Below are positions 16,561 to 24,284 of a stretch of 64,000 nucleotides of DNA, one piece after another. The notes below the pieces were generated by a model, which saw only the letters and a program-made list of their open reading frames with translations, did not search any database and was not told the DNA's origin. Numbering within the stretch: position 1 is the first letter of the stretch; every line of letters starts with the position of its first letter. The DNA is taken from positions 1 to 64,000 of the forward strand of contig JBGSXL010000013.1 in assembly GCA_041751425.1 (NCBI GenBank), read 5' to 3'. The DNA is from JAVVEG01 sp041751425 (GTDB taxonomy: Bacteria > Pseudomonadota > Gammaproteobacteria > Pseudomonadales > Pseudohongiellaceae). Position numbers and translations under genes: made by a program.

Positions 16561-17550
16561 TCAGGCTGTCAACAGTCGGGTCACCAAGTTGTCCATCAAT
16601 GGCATCTTGAAGTGATTGTGGGTCAGAGGTTTTGCACCCTGGCTTGCCATCCCGGCAACTCTGTCGGCAGTTGCCTGATTGCGCGGTTGACCCTGAATCG
16701 CACGCTCAACAGTAGTCAGGCGACGCGGCACGCATTCCACAGCTCCACACACCAGACGAGAGTCTGCAATATTGTTACCGTCCATGCGCATCACTGCAGC
16801 CAGGCTGACAAGGGCAAAATCCCAAACGTTGCGGTCTGCGACTTTCTCATAGTGATAGTCGGCATTGGCCCATTTGGCGGGAATGCGCACAGCAGTCAGA
16901 ATTTCACCGTCACGCAGTACAGTTGTGTTCAGGATATCCACGCTTGGACCTACAAAGAAGCGTTCAGCCGGCACAACGCGCTCGCGGCGCTGGCTGGTGA
17001 TCACCATTTGTGCTTCCAGTGCAACCAGCGCAGGTGCCGTGTCACTAGGTGTGACCGCTACACAACGGCTGGCATTGAAGATCGCGTGTTCGCGGTTCTG
17101 ACCTTCGGGCGTATCCGCGTAGCACAGGTTGCCACCTGCGCGATAACACGAAAGGCCACGACGGTAGTACCAGCAACGCACGTCCTGCGCCACATTGCCG
17201 GCCAGCGTACCCGCATTACGGATTTGCGGGCTGGCTACTGCGGCGGCTGCCTTGGCGAGCAGGGCATAATTTTCAAGAATCAGTGGGCTGGTGGCGACTT
17301 CGGTTAACGTCGTCAGTGCACCGATTTCGATGCCGTCGTTCGTCTGACGTATTCCACGCAGCGATTCGATACCGTTCAGGTCGATCAGAGCTTCTGGCAG
17401 TTTCGCGTGATCCTTGATCCAACCGTAAGTGTCCTGACCGCCGCCAACCAACCAACCGCGGTCGGCCAGGCGAGTGGCAATCTCCAGTGCGTCCTGTATC
17501 TGCACCGGCTGGTACAGCTCCATGGCGGGCATATTGTCATAAGATGGCAT
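16561..17550 (-). CDS. Molybdenum hydroxylase, FAD-binding subunit with 4Fe-4S insertion (PaoB-like)
   Basis: 329 residues of the xanthine dehydrogenase medium subunit family. FAD contacts are visible in LVGGGQDTYGWIK (about 35-47) and in IRNAGTLAGNVAQD (about 111-124). A cysteine-rich insertion follows (RCWYYRRGLSCYRAGGNLCYA, with a further C at about 163), the arrangement that holds an extra 4Fe-4S cluster in PaoB and 4-hydroxybenzoyl-CoA reductase. The ATG is 11 bases past the stop of the large-subunit gene. It passes electrons from the molybdenum centre to FAD. Last gene of the operon, ended by the terminator at 16473-16514. Confidence 0.88.
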   Translation of the reverse strand: MPSYDNMPAMELYQPVQIQDALEIATRLADRGWLVGGGQDTYGWIKDHAKLPEALIDLNGIESLRGIRQTNDGIEIGALTTLTEVATSPLILENYALLAKAAAAVASPQIRNAGTLAGNVAQDVRCWYYRRGLSCYRAGGNLCYADTPEGQNREHAIFNASRCVAVTPSDTAPALVALEAQMVITSQRRERVVPAERFFVGPSVDILNTTVLRDGEILTAVRIPAKWANADYHYEKVADRNVWDFALVSLAAVMRMDGNNIADSRLVCGAVECVPRRLTTVERAIQGQPRNQATADRVAGMASQGAKPLTHNHFKMPLMDNLVTRLLTA

Positions 17551-17560
17551 AGTCTAACCC

Positions 17561-20002
17561 TCAGAATGTATTTGTTTTTAGGTCGCCGGTGTTGAAATGA
17601 TCAAGCTGCGCCACGTGGTTGATAATCATGTCAGGCGTAACTGGCGCACGGTTGAACTGATGTCCGCCCAGCGCGTCAGAAATGGCACTGGCCAGAGCAG
17701 CAGATGCACAACCCTGTGAAGGCTCGCCTACGCCGCGTGAGCCAACGGGACTCTGTGGGTCGGGGACTTCAGTTGAACCGCTGCGGTTGACCAATGGTAC
17801 ATCCAGGTAAGATGGAATCTTCGCCTGATAAAGGCCAACATTGGCAGGTAGACCATTTTGAGGATCGTAGACCAAGCGCTCTAAAGCAGCCAGACCGACT
17901 CCCCAGACACCGCCGCCATTCATGCTCTGGCGGAAGCCCATCGGATGAACAACGGTGCCGCAATCAGCAACGGCGGCATAATCAACAATCTCGTATTTGC
18001 CGGTCAATGTGTCCAACTCGATCTGCATATATCCGACAGTTGTGCCGGGTACCGTGCCAGTATGACGCGGATCTTTGCCAACACCAATCAGACCAGTGCC
18101 GGCAAGGCCTTGAACCGCTCGCTGAGTGACAGGATTCAAGTCTTCAGGGAATACCTGGCCACTGTACTCACCGCCCAGAGCTACCGCACGCTGTGCAGCT
18201 TCTGCATAAGTCAAACCTTGTGCAGGGTTGCTGATGCGGAATACGCGAGCGCCATCGACATCGAACTCGTCCGGCTCGCCGCCCAGATCACCTGCGGCAA
18301 TCGCTTTGAGTTTACGCAAAGCATCCAGACCCGCGACGTTATTGGTGCGCACTTCTGTGAACATCGTGTTACTGCCAGCCTGATAGGTACTGTAAGGTAA
18401 GTGCAAATCCGTGTTGCCACGGACAATTTCGCAATTTTCCCAATCTACTTTGAGAACTTCAGCAGCTGCTCGCACAACTGCCGCATAAGAGTAGGTGCCG
18501 AGATTACCGACACCGGTGTGCAGGTAGAGCTTACCATCGGTGCCTATTCGGCAAAGACCGTCATAACCGCTGGCGCCGGCGGAGTGATAACCCATGCCGA
18601 TACCAATACCTGTTACCTTGCTGCCGTTACGACGTCCCGATAACAACTTGCGTTCTTCCCATCCGAACAATTCTGCTCCCTGGGTAATCGCCTGGCGGAA
18701 AGCAGTGCCGGTCAGCTCACCGCGTTGGGGACCGATAGTCCCGTCGTTGTCTGGCGCGTTTTGCACATGCACCTGAACCCGGTCCAGTCCCAGCTGATTA
18801 ATCGCTTTGTCATAGATAGGTGCCAACGCGGTAGCCATTTCATTTTCGCCTGGCCCACGTTGCGCACCCCGAGGTGCAGTATTGGTATATAGCGAAACAC
18901 CGCGGAAGCGCATGGCGTCTGGCTGCAGCATCAACGACACATAGTTTGCAGCGCCAGGACCACTGGCACCGCCACCAGCACCGGCATCGCCAATCACGAT
19001 CATGTCAACGGCACCAACGTCGCCATTGGCTTTCAGACCCAGTTTCAGCCACCCCTGCATACCGGCGCGGGCAGAGCCAATGTAGTACTCTTCTTCGCGT
19101 GTGATGCGCAGTTGTACAGGTCGATTAACTTTACGGGCCATGTGGCCGGTTACTGCCATGATGGGATAAGGGAAAATCTTGCCGCCGAAGCCACCACCAG
19201 TATTTTCATTGATGAACACCAGATTGGCAGGGTCGATACCCAGCATGCCAGCCAGTGGTGCTACCGCGATAGTATGGCTTTGCAATGAGCCGAAGAAGTA
19301 GCAGCGACCGTTCTCCCAATAGGCCATACCGGTGCGCGATTCCAGCGCGTGGTGTGACTGACCTATAGTGACAAACGGTTCTTCCACGATAGCGGCGCAC
19401 TGAGCAAACTCTTCTTCCAGTTCGCCGAATACCCACTCGTTAGCCCAGGTCACATTGCCGGGATCGCGGCCTGCGCGGAACGCGCTGACGGCATCAACCG
19501 ACCATTTAATTTCGCCAACATCTGTTCCGGACTGTGTGGTACCGGCTTCTGCCGCCGCAGCTCTGCGGATCAGCGTATTACCAGTTGGGTAGGGGTTAGG
19601 ACCACCTTCAACCAGTGTATCCAGCGGGTCGACCACAAAGGGGCGACGCTCAAACACAAGACGTACCTTGTCGATTGCCGCTTCCGCTATTTCTTCGGTT
19701 TCCGCGGCTATGGCCAGAATAGGCTGACCGATGTATGTGATGACATCGGAGGCCAACGACGGGTTAGCTGGCGCTGTTGGCTGAGGAAGGTCTTCGGTAG
19801 TCAGAATGCCGACCACTCCTTCCATTGCGAGCGCTTCCGCATAATCAATACTGACTATGCGGCCGGCGGGCAGGGGGCTGGTCAGCAGGCGCGCAAACAC
19901 CATGCCTTCCTTTTTGAAATCCTCGGCATAACGAGCCGAACCGGTTACTTTGCCTTCCACATCGGGTGGCGTGAAGTCCTTACCAATATGCTTATATGTC
20001 AT
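17561..20002 (-). CDS. Molybdenum hydroxylase, molybdopterin-binding large subunit (PaoC-like)
   Basis: 813 residues of the aldehyde oxidase/xanthine dehydrogenase large-subunit family. Domain order: the a/b-hammerhead N-terminus (GKVTGSARYAEDF), the cofactor-binding core with NENTGGGFGGK and APRGAQRGPGENEMA, and the catalytic glutamate in SRGVGEPSQGCASAAL near the C-terminus. It would hydroxylate an aldehyde or N-heteroaromatic substrate. No signal of its own: in PaoABC the complex is carried to the periplasm by the Tat signal on the 2Fe-2S subunit. Its start overlaps the stop of that gene by 4 bases (ATGA). No XdhC/PaoD-type maturation chaperone is encoded alongside. Confidence 0.92.
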   Translation of the reverse strand: MTYKHIGKDFTPPDVEGKVTGSARYAEDFKKEGMVFARLLTSPLPAGRIVSIDYAEALAMEGVVGILTTEDLPQPTAPANPSLASDVITYIGQPILAIAAETEEIAEAAIDKVRLVFERRPFVVDPLDTLVEGGPNPYPTGNTLIRRAAAAEAGTTQSGTDVGEIKWSVDAVSAFRAGRDPGNVTWANEWVFGELEEEFAQCAAIVEEPFVTIGQSHHALESRTGMAYWENGRCYFFGSLQSHTIAVAPLAGMLGIDPANLVFINENTGGGFGGKIFPYPIMAVTGHMARKVNRPVQLRITREEEYYIGSARAGMQGWLKLGLKANGDVGAVDMIVIGDAGAGGGASGPGAANYVSLMLQPDAMRFRGVSLYTNTAPRGAQRGPGENEMATALAPIYDKAINQLGLDRVQVHVQNAPDNDGTIGPQRGELTGTAFRQAITQGAELFGWEERKLLSGRRNGSKVTGIGIGMGYHSAGASGYDGLCRIGTDGKLYLHTGVGNLGTYSYAAVVRAAAEVLKVDWENCEIVRGNTDLHLPYSTYQAGSNTMFTEVRTNNVAGLDALRKLKAIAAGDLGGEPDEFDVDGARVFRISNPAQGLTYAEAAQRAVALGGEYSGQVFPEDLNPVTQRAVQGLAGTGLIGVGKDPRHTGTVPGTTVGYMQIELDTLTGKYEIVDYAAVADCGTVVHPMGFRQSMNGGGVWGVGLAALERLVYDPQNGLPANVGLYQAKIPSYLDVPLVNRSGSTEVPDPQSPVGSRGVGEPSQGCASAALASAISDALGGHQFNRAPVTPDMIINHVAQLDHFNTGDLKTNTF

Positions 20003-20586
20003 GATAATTGCCCCGAGGCGCGCATCACGCCGTTCAAATAGTGGTCATATGCACCGCAGCGACAAAGATTGCCGGAAAGTGCCATGCGTGCTTCGTCGCG
20101 CGTGGGCTGCGGGTTGGTTTTCAGCAGAGCCACGGCAGACATGATCTGGCCGGGAGTACAGAAACCACACTGAGGGCTCAATTCGTCGATGAACGCCTGC
20201 TGCACCGGATGCAGTGTACCGTCGGCGCCTGGCAGTCCTTCGATAGTCATAACAGCTTTACCCTTCACCGAATGGGTCAGGGTGGAGCAAGCGTAATGCG
20301 TTACATCGTCTATCGTGACGGTGCATGCACCACATTCCCCACGATTGCAACCCAGCTTGGTGCCGGTAAGGCCCAGCTTGTAGCGCAGTGTATGAGCCAG
20401 AGTTTCCTGAGGCATAACATCAACGGGGCGATTGCGGCCGTTGATGTTCAGGGTTACAAGGCGTTCCACGGCACCAGCAGGCCGGTTGGCCGCCGTTGCC
20501 AGATAGAATCCGGCGCCGGATGATGCGGCGGCGCCGATAAATATGACGCTCTTGATAAAACGTCTGCGGTTTAGTTTAGGGCTCAC
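19999..20586 (-). CDS. Molybdenum hydroxylase, 2Fe-2S subunit with Tat signal (PaoA-like)
   Basis: Small subunit carrying two 2Fe-2S clusters. From GTG 20586 the protein is 195 residues and opens MSPKLNRRRFIKSVIFIGAA, a twin-arginine signal, so the assembled enzyme should act in the periplasm. Cluster I cysteines: CNRGECGACTV and the later C in HYACST; cluster II: CGFCTPGQ and CRCGAYDHY. The GTG at 20586 has GGAG 9 bases upstream; the longer reading from GTG 20601 (five more residues) has poorer spacing. First gene of the operon. A 17-base tandem repeat just upstream duplicates the ribosome site. Confidence 0.92.
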   Translation of the reverse strand: MSPKLNRRRFIKSVIFIGAAASSGAGFYLATAANRPAGAVERLVTLNINGRNRPVDVMPQETLAHTLRYKLGLTGTKLGCNRGECGACTVTIDDVTHYACSTLTHSVKGKAVMTIEGLPGADGTLHPVQQAFIDELSPQCGFCTPGQIMSAVALLKTNPQPTRDEARMALSGNLCRCGAYDHYLNGVMRASGQLS

Positions 20587-20591
20587 GGAAA

Positions 20592-20625
20592 TAGTCTCCA
20601 CTTGCTGTTAGTCTCCACTTGCTGT
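20592..20625. repeat. 17-bp perfect tandem duplication at the operon start
   Basis: TAGTCTCCACTTGCTGT occurs twice without a gap (20592-20608 and 20609-20625). On the minus strand each copy carries GTGGAG, so the duplication provides two ribosome-site/start pairs ahead of the 2Fe-2S subunit gene. Likely a recent slippage event. Confidence 0.85.
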
Positions 20626-20749
20626 TATTTGTGATTGTTGGAGGCGCGGTGTACGGACAGTACATCCATGTTCTTCTCTTTCAGAACCCAAGGCTATGCT
20701 TGTTTACGAAATGGTTCAAGCTCCAGAGCGAAAAAGTCACAATTTGTGG

Positions 20750-21700
20750 TTATTTCCGCAACTTGCCCAACCGAATGATATCCCTGCCAACCTCCCAAAG
20801 CGGAAACATCGCGATGATCACAAGAGTTATCAGCACACTGCGTTCAAGTTGGCCCGGCTGAAACACTCCGCGCCACTGCTCGATATTCTCCTGCAAATAA
20901 GGCCCATTGGCTGCCAGCATAAAAATAACCATTACAAACAAGCTGTTAAGCGCAATATTCGCTCCCAACATCGTGCGGTTCCAGAAGCGGTGCCGCAACT
21001 GCAACAGACTGAAGACGATGCCGAAAACCGCAAGCGGGCTGGCCCAGCGCAGAAACTCATAGAAGCTGTCGTTGAAAACCAAGCGACTGCTGGCAAGCTG
21101 TTCAGGTGATAGCCAGAGGGGATACCAGATAATCACCAGCAAGAACAGGTAAGTCGCCAGTTCAGTAAACACATCCTGTAAGGAGATATGCTGCCAGCCA
21201 GGACCTGCATCGGGCAATTGTTCGGGCTGCCACTGCTGTTCGCAGCCGTCCTGCTGCTTCGGCTGTTGGCTCGACATGAACCAGAACCCCAGTGTTATAG
21301 CACTGAATGCAAACATGGCATCTTCCAGGAAGCCACTTGCCAAACCTTTCAGGTACAGAAACAGGCCCATTTGACTGCTGGAGAGCCATTCCACCGTAGT
21401 CCCGGCCACCTGCAGCAAGAACAGAATACCAAACACCATGAATAAGGTGTGTTTGTATAACGACATGTACCCGAGGCTGATCAGTGGCTGCGGGGGAACA
21501 AACTGCTGGGCCACCGTGCGCGGATGTCCCATTTTCTTGAGCACGGCGACAATTCGCGCATCATCCAGCTCGCCTTGTTGCTCGGTCAAGGCATCCAGTT
21601 GATCCATGATATTGGCATTGAGTTCGCGGCCGATCTCTTCGCGCTTGGCTTCGGGTAATTCGCGTTGGACTGCAGCGATATAACGTTCTACTAAATTCAT
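20750..21700 (-). CDS. HAAS-type membrane protein paired with PadR regulator
   Basis: 316 residues from the ATG complement of 21698-21700, which overlaps the padR stop as TAATG and has AGGAG upstream (AAAGGAGACAAAG). The N-terminal 80 residues (MNLVERYIAAVQRELPEAKR, EIGRELNANIMDQLDAL) form the short helical HAAS/DUF1700-like domain typical of proteins co-transcribed with PadR regulators. Six or so membrane helices follow. Such proteins are thought to act as membrane partners or anti-regulators in PadR systems; the specific role is unknown. The open frame continues upstream to 21763 without support. Confidence 0.8.
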   Translation of the reverse strand: MNLVERYIAAVQRELPEAKREEIGRELNANIMDQLDALTEQQGELDDARIVAVLKKMGHPRTVAQQFVPPQPLISLGYMSLYKHTLFMVFGILFLLQVAGTTVEWLSSSQMGLFLYLKGLASGFLEDAMFAFSAITLGFWFMSSQQPKQQDGCEQQWQPEQLPDAGPGWQHISLQDVFTELATYLFLLVIIWYPLWLSPEQLASSRLVFNDSFYEFLRWASPLAVFGIVFSLLQLRHRFWNRTMLGANIALNSLFVMVIFMLAANGPYLQENIEQWRGVFQPGQLERSVLITLVIIAMFPLWEVGRDIIRLGKLRK

Positions 21701-22047
21701 TACTTTGTCTCCTTTGTATTCGTCCCAAGCAATTTGCTCAAAGCGCCATTCAATTGTTGCCACTCGTCACTTAGCTGCGAAAGCAACTCTGTACCCAATT
21801 CGGATATTTGGTAGTAACGTCGTTCCCGGCCTTCACCCTGCTGCCACTCGCTGTCGAGCAGTCCTTGTTCAGCAAGGCGACGAATCAGCGGATACAGCGT
21901 GCCTTCGTCGATGTCGATTCCTCCATCCTGCAGTTGCTTGCGTAGTGAGTAGCCGTAGTGCGGTTGCTTAAGAGATGCCAGCGCTGCCAGCACCAATACG
22001 CCGCGGCGCAGCTCCAGTCGCATTTTGTCCAGTTGTGCAGTAGTCAT
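21700..22047 (-). CDS. PadR-family transcriptional regulator
   Basis: 115-residue winged-helix protein: LRRGVLVLAALASLKQPHYG, SLRKQLQDGGIDIDEGTLYPLIRRLAEQGLLDSEW and RRYYQISELGTELL are the standard PadR N-terminal elements (helix-turn-helix and wing). Short PadR-s2 type with little C-terminal domain. AGGA lies 9 bases ahead of the ATG. It probably represses its own operon through the inverted repeats at 22063-22117, immediately upstream. Confidence 0.93.
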   Translation of the reverse strand: MTTAQLDKMRLELRRGVLVLAALASLKQPHYGYSLRKQLQDGGIDIDEGTLYPLIRRLAEQGLLDSEWQQGEGRERRYYQISELGTELLSQLSDEWQQLNGALSKLLGTNTKETK

Positions 22048-22062
22048 GATCGAGATTCCTAT

Positions 22063-22117
22063 ACTGTGTGACGCATACTGTGTGTTGCACAGTAACGTAT
22101 ACTAGGCGGCACACAGT
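22063..22117. promoter_or_regulatory. Four-half-site operator region upstream of padR
   Basis: ACTGTG occurs at 22063 and 22077 and its complement CACAGT at 22088-22093 and 22112-22117. The inner pair forms ACTGTG-N5-CACAGT (22077-22093); the outer pair is the longer ACTGTGTG/CACACAGT (22063-22070, 22110-22117). Nested inverted repeats straight upstream of padR fit PadR autoregulation. Confidence 0.65.
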
Positions 22118-22245
22118 AATAATGCAAGCGTTTTTGGGAATCATTGTTGAGTTGATAAGGTGCTGCCGAATAACGCAAATAAGGGAGGAAGGAGACAAAT
22201 GCGGACTTGAAGGTTTGGAGGTCGTACTGTCGGCGCACTACGGGG

Positions 22246-23016
22246 TTATATGGAGTTTGACGCCTGAATCCACAGCCATCCCGCGGCCGTGTCGGGTGCG
22301 CACCAATGCACGATGCGATCGGCTTTCAGGTTGCAGGAATGCAGCAATGCGTCGGCATTTTGCCGCGTATACCCGATAGCCCATTCCGTGTGCTCATCGC
22401 CTTGATCCTCTGACTCGTTGATGCCTGTCAACAAATTGAACACAACACAGCCATCCGGGCTAAGCCTTTTAGCACAATCACTCAGAAGCGCTTGTGTGCA
22501 GGCGCGGGGAATGTGCTGGAATACTGTGAAGCAGTAGATGACTGAGAAGCGTTGTTCGCCCAATTCAATCGGCAGCGCATCGGCATTGTTTATATACAGA
22601 GAGACATTATTGCAGGCGGCAAAATTTTCGCGGGTTTTCTCAATCAGTGATGCGGAAATGTCGCAGCCAACAACCGTGTCATAAACCTGGGCCATCCATG
22701 CCAGTGATCTGCCGAACCCGCAACCCAGATCCAGCGCTGCACCCCGGGTGGGAAGATCAAACATACGCGGTAACCAGTCGTGTTCTGTGCGTTTGACGCT
22801 ACGCTCCAGCGCTTCGGTATAACCCATCGGAAACTCAACGCGGTCACCCTTGAAGTCCAGTCTCATGACATGTTCGTCAAATGCCTTTTCTTCCTTCGTC
22901 AACGCACCACCGAAATAGTCGGAGTAGTGGGCATGTTTATCGAAATACCCCTCCCGCTGCATGGTGTCCCACATGCGAGCAAATGCCTCCGGTTTGTCCG
23001 CGTTATCTGACTCCAT
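22246..23016 (-). CDS. Class I SAM-dependent methyltransferase
   Basis: 256 residues with a Rossmann methyltransferase core: motif I ALDLGCGFGRSLAWMA (about 93-108), acidic ribose contact VVGCDIS, NADALPIEL, and motif IV-like FSVIYCFTVFQHI. An N-terminal helical extension of about 85 residues precedes the core. The substrate is not evident; the overall layout suits small-molecule (methyltransferase type 11/12) enzymes. Transcribed alone; AGGG lies about 8 bases ahead of the ATG. Confidence 0.85.
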   Translation of the reverse strand: MESDNADKPEAFARMWDTMQREGYFDKHAHYSDYFGGALTKEEKAFDEHVMRLDFKGDRVEFPMGYTEALERSVKRTEHDWLPRMFDLPTRGAALDLGCGFGRSLAWMAQVYDTVVGCDISASLIEKTRENFAACNNVSLYINNADALPIELGEQRFSVIYCFTVFQHIPRACTQALLSDCAKRLSPDGCVVFNLLTGINESEDQGDEHTEWAIGYTRQNADALLHSCNLKADRIVHWCAPDTAAGWLWIQASNSI

Positions 23017-23346
23017 TAAATTGCCCTGAGTTAATCGTCAACAACTGCTGGATTTTAAAATTATCGAGTATGGAACGAACTGCCATGCCTCCTGTCAAAG
23101 GATGCTAGGCAGCGCCCGTTCGCATTGCAAGCTTTATTGGGTATGTCCTTTGACACAGGCTGTGCAACTGGAAGCTGTGTAATTGGAATGTAATGCGGCC
23201 ACTATCGCCAAAAAAATAAGAATCCCGCCAATTATTGATTTTTATAATCAATTCTCGGAATATCAATCGCATAATAATCAATGAGTTAGCTTCTGGCACG
23301 CTCCATGCATCTTATGTTTTAATCATCATTGTTGAGGTCGCTAACC
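23017..23346. other. 330-base divergent intergenic region, AT-rich on the right
   Basis: Lies between the methyltransferase (minus) and a small membrane protein (plus). The left half has no recognisable feature. From about 23200 it becomes AT-rich and holds a short inverted repeat (ATTGAT-N7-ATCAAT near 23234) and several ATCAAT copies, followed by a sigma-54-like promoter at 23293-23309. No gene was found. Confidence 0.5.
23293..23309 (+). promoter_or_regulatory. Candidate sigma-54 (RpoN) promoter
   Basis: CTGGCACGCTCCATGCA matches YTGGCACGNNNNTTGCW at 15 of its defined positions except one (A for T), with the invariant GG (23295-23296) and GC (23307-23308) separated by exactly 10 bases. 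A start near 23320 would precede the ribosome site at 23332. The AT-rich upstream DNA with repeated ATCAAT suits an activator or IHF, but no activator gene is adjacent. Confidence 0.4.
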
Positions 23347-23694
23347 ATGCTCCCGGTAAAACGTTTCACACCCCTTTCCTGGGGCACAAAGATTTTCTAC
23401 TCCCTGCTGTTTGCCGGGCTGTTGCTGTTGGGCATAATCGGTCTGATCCTGCCGATAATTCCCGGCTTATTATTCCTCTTCCTGGCCGTGTTGGTGTTGA
23501 CTCGCGTTTCCCGCCGGGCAGCAAATATGGCGCATAACCATTCCGGGTTCAATCGCCATATGCGCAAATGGAACCAAGTGGGAAAACTCTCGATTGCGCA
23601 ACGCATGAAGCTGGGGTTGCTGGTTGCCGCCAAGAGCACTATCAACGGTATTGAATACGCCATATCCAGCGTGCGCAATGCGATTCGTCGTTAG
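23347..23694 (+). CDS. Small membrane protein, YbaN/DUF454 or PGPGW-like
   Basis: 115 residues from ATG 23347 (GAGG 9 bases upstream; a TTG at 23329 is possible). One long hydrophobic region at about residues 18-52 (LLFAGLLLLGIIGLILPIIPGLLFLFLAVLVLTRVS) would form a helical hairpin around PIIPG, as in YbaN (DUF454) and PGPGW proteins. The basic C-terminal tail is cytoplasmic by the positive-inside rule. Function unknown. A possible sigma-54 promoter lies upstream. Confidence 0.65.
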   Translation: MLPVKRFTPLSWGTKIFYSLLFAGLLLLGIIGLILPIIPGLLFLFLAVLVLTRVSRRAANMAHNHSGFNRHMRKWNQVGKLSIAQRMKLGLLVAAKSTINGIEYAISSVRNAIRR

Positions 23695-23747
23695 TAGCAA
23701 CGATTACTGAAGCAATTTTTAAAGAGGAATTTTGTTAACGAGCTTTC

Positions 23748-24137
23748 TTAACGAATTTTGACAAGCACAGCGCCGCGGTTTTCTTCGCTGTATTCCCGCA
23801 CGACTCCCTTGCTTTTTAAAAAGAACAACTCCGCGAGCACGGCGTCACGTATCTGTCCGCCACCTACGACCAGGCGCAGTTGGGCAGCGTAGGTTTCCTG
23901 CCAGGCTTTGTTCAGGGCGTTCTGAAATTTCTGTATGGCTTCCTTTACGGTTTCGCGATGGTGAGCAATATCGATGCTCAGAGTCGAGCCGTCGGTCTGC
24001 ATGAACAAATCACTGTCACATTTTATGCAAAGCACGTGTAAATTCCTGTCGTGAATTTCCGGCAGACTCAGATTGTGCGACATGCCGCAATGCAAACATT
24101 CGCGTTGGCGCGTTCCCGATGTCTTTTTGCCAGTCAC
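23748..24137 (-). CDS. Zinc-ribbon plus Smr-like domain protein
   Basis: 129 residues from a GTG. The N-terminus has two CxxC-type pairs (CLHCG at 14-18, CIKCDS at 37-42), probably a zinc ribbon. The C-terminal 75 residues follow the Smr fold (LSIDIAHHRETVKEAIQKFQ, LRLVVGGGQIRDAVLAELFF, and a terminal RGAVLVKIR strand), but the usual HGxG loop reads VGGGQ. Smr domains are found in nucleases such as MutS2 and ribosome-rescue proteins; with the signature changed, activity is uncertain. A 12-base tandem repeat lies directly upstream. Confidence 0.5.
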   Translation of the reverse strand: MTGKKTSGTRQRECLHCGMSHNLSLPEIHDRNLHVLCIKCDSDLFMQTDGSTLSIDIAHHRETVKEAIQKFQNALNKAWQETYAAQLRLVVGGGQIRDAVLAELFFLKSKGVVREYSEENRGAVLVKIR

Positions 24138-24148
24138 TCTGCAGGCCT

Positions 24149-24196
24149 TCTAACGGCACCTCTAATGGCACTTCTAATGGCACTTCTAATGGCCAA
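24149..24196. repeat. Four tandem copies of a 12-bp unit
   Basis: TCTAACGGCACC, TCTAATGGCACT, TCTAATGGCACT, TCTAATGGCCAA in a row (24149-24196). The multiple of three keeps any reading frame open (minus strand reads repeated PLEV), but no convincing protein uses it. It sits 12 bases upstream of the GTG of the zinc-ribbon/Smr-like gene, where copy-number change could alter its translation or promoter spacing. Confidence 0.85.
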
Positions 24197-24284
24197 AATA
24201 TCCTCTCCGCCAAACTTGAAATTTAGGATACACTGTCGCCCTTCTGAATCTGGAGTGATCATTTAGTCACTCCGAGGCTCCCTA

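Noticed and set aside
16552..17307. Plus-strand ORF (251 codons)
   Set aside because: Antisense shadow of the FAD-subunit gene.
24149..24196. Possible CRISPR array
   Set aside because: Units are 12 bp and directly adjacent, with no spacers; simple tandem repeat.
24016..24213. Minus-strand frame with repeated PLEV
   Set aside because: The repeat arises from the 12-bp tandem DNA repeat; the frame overlaps the zinc-ribbon/Smr-like gene and has no other support.
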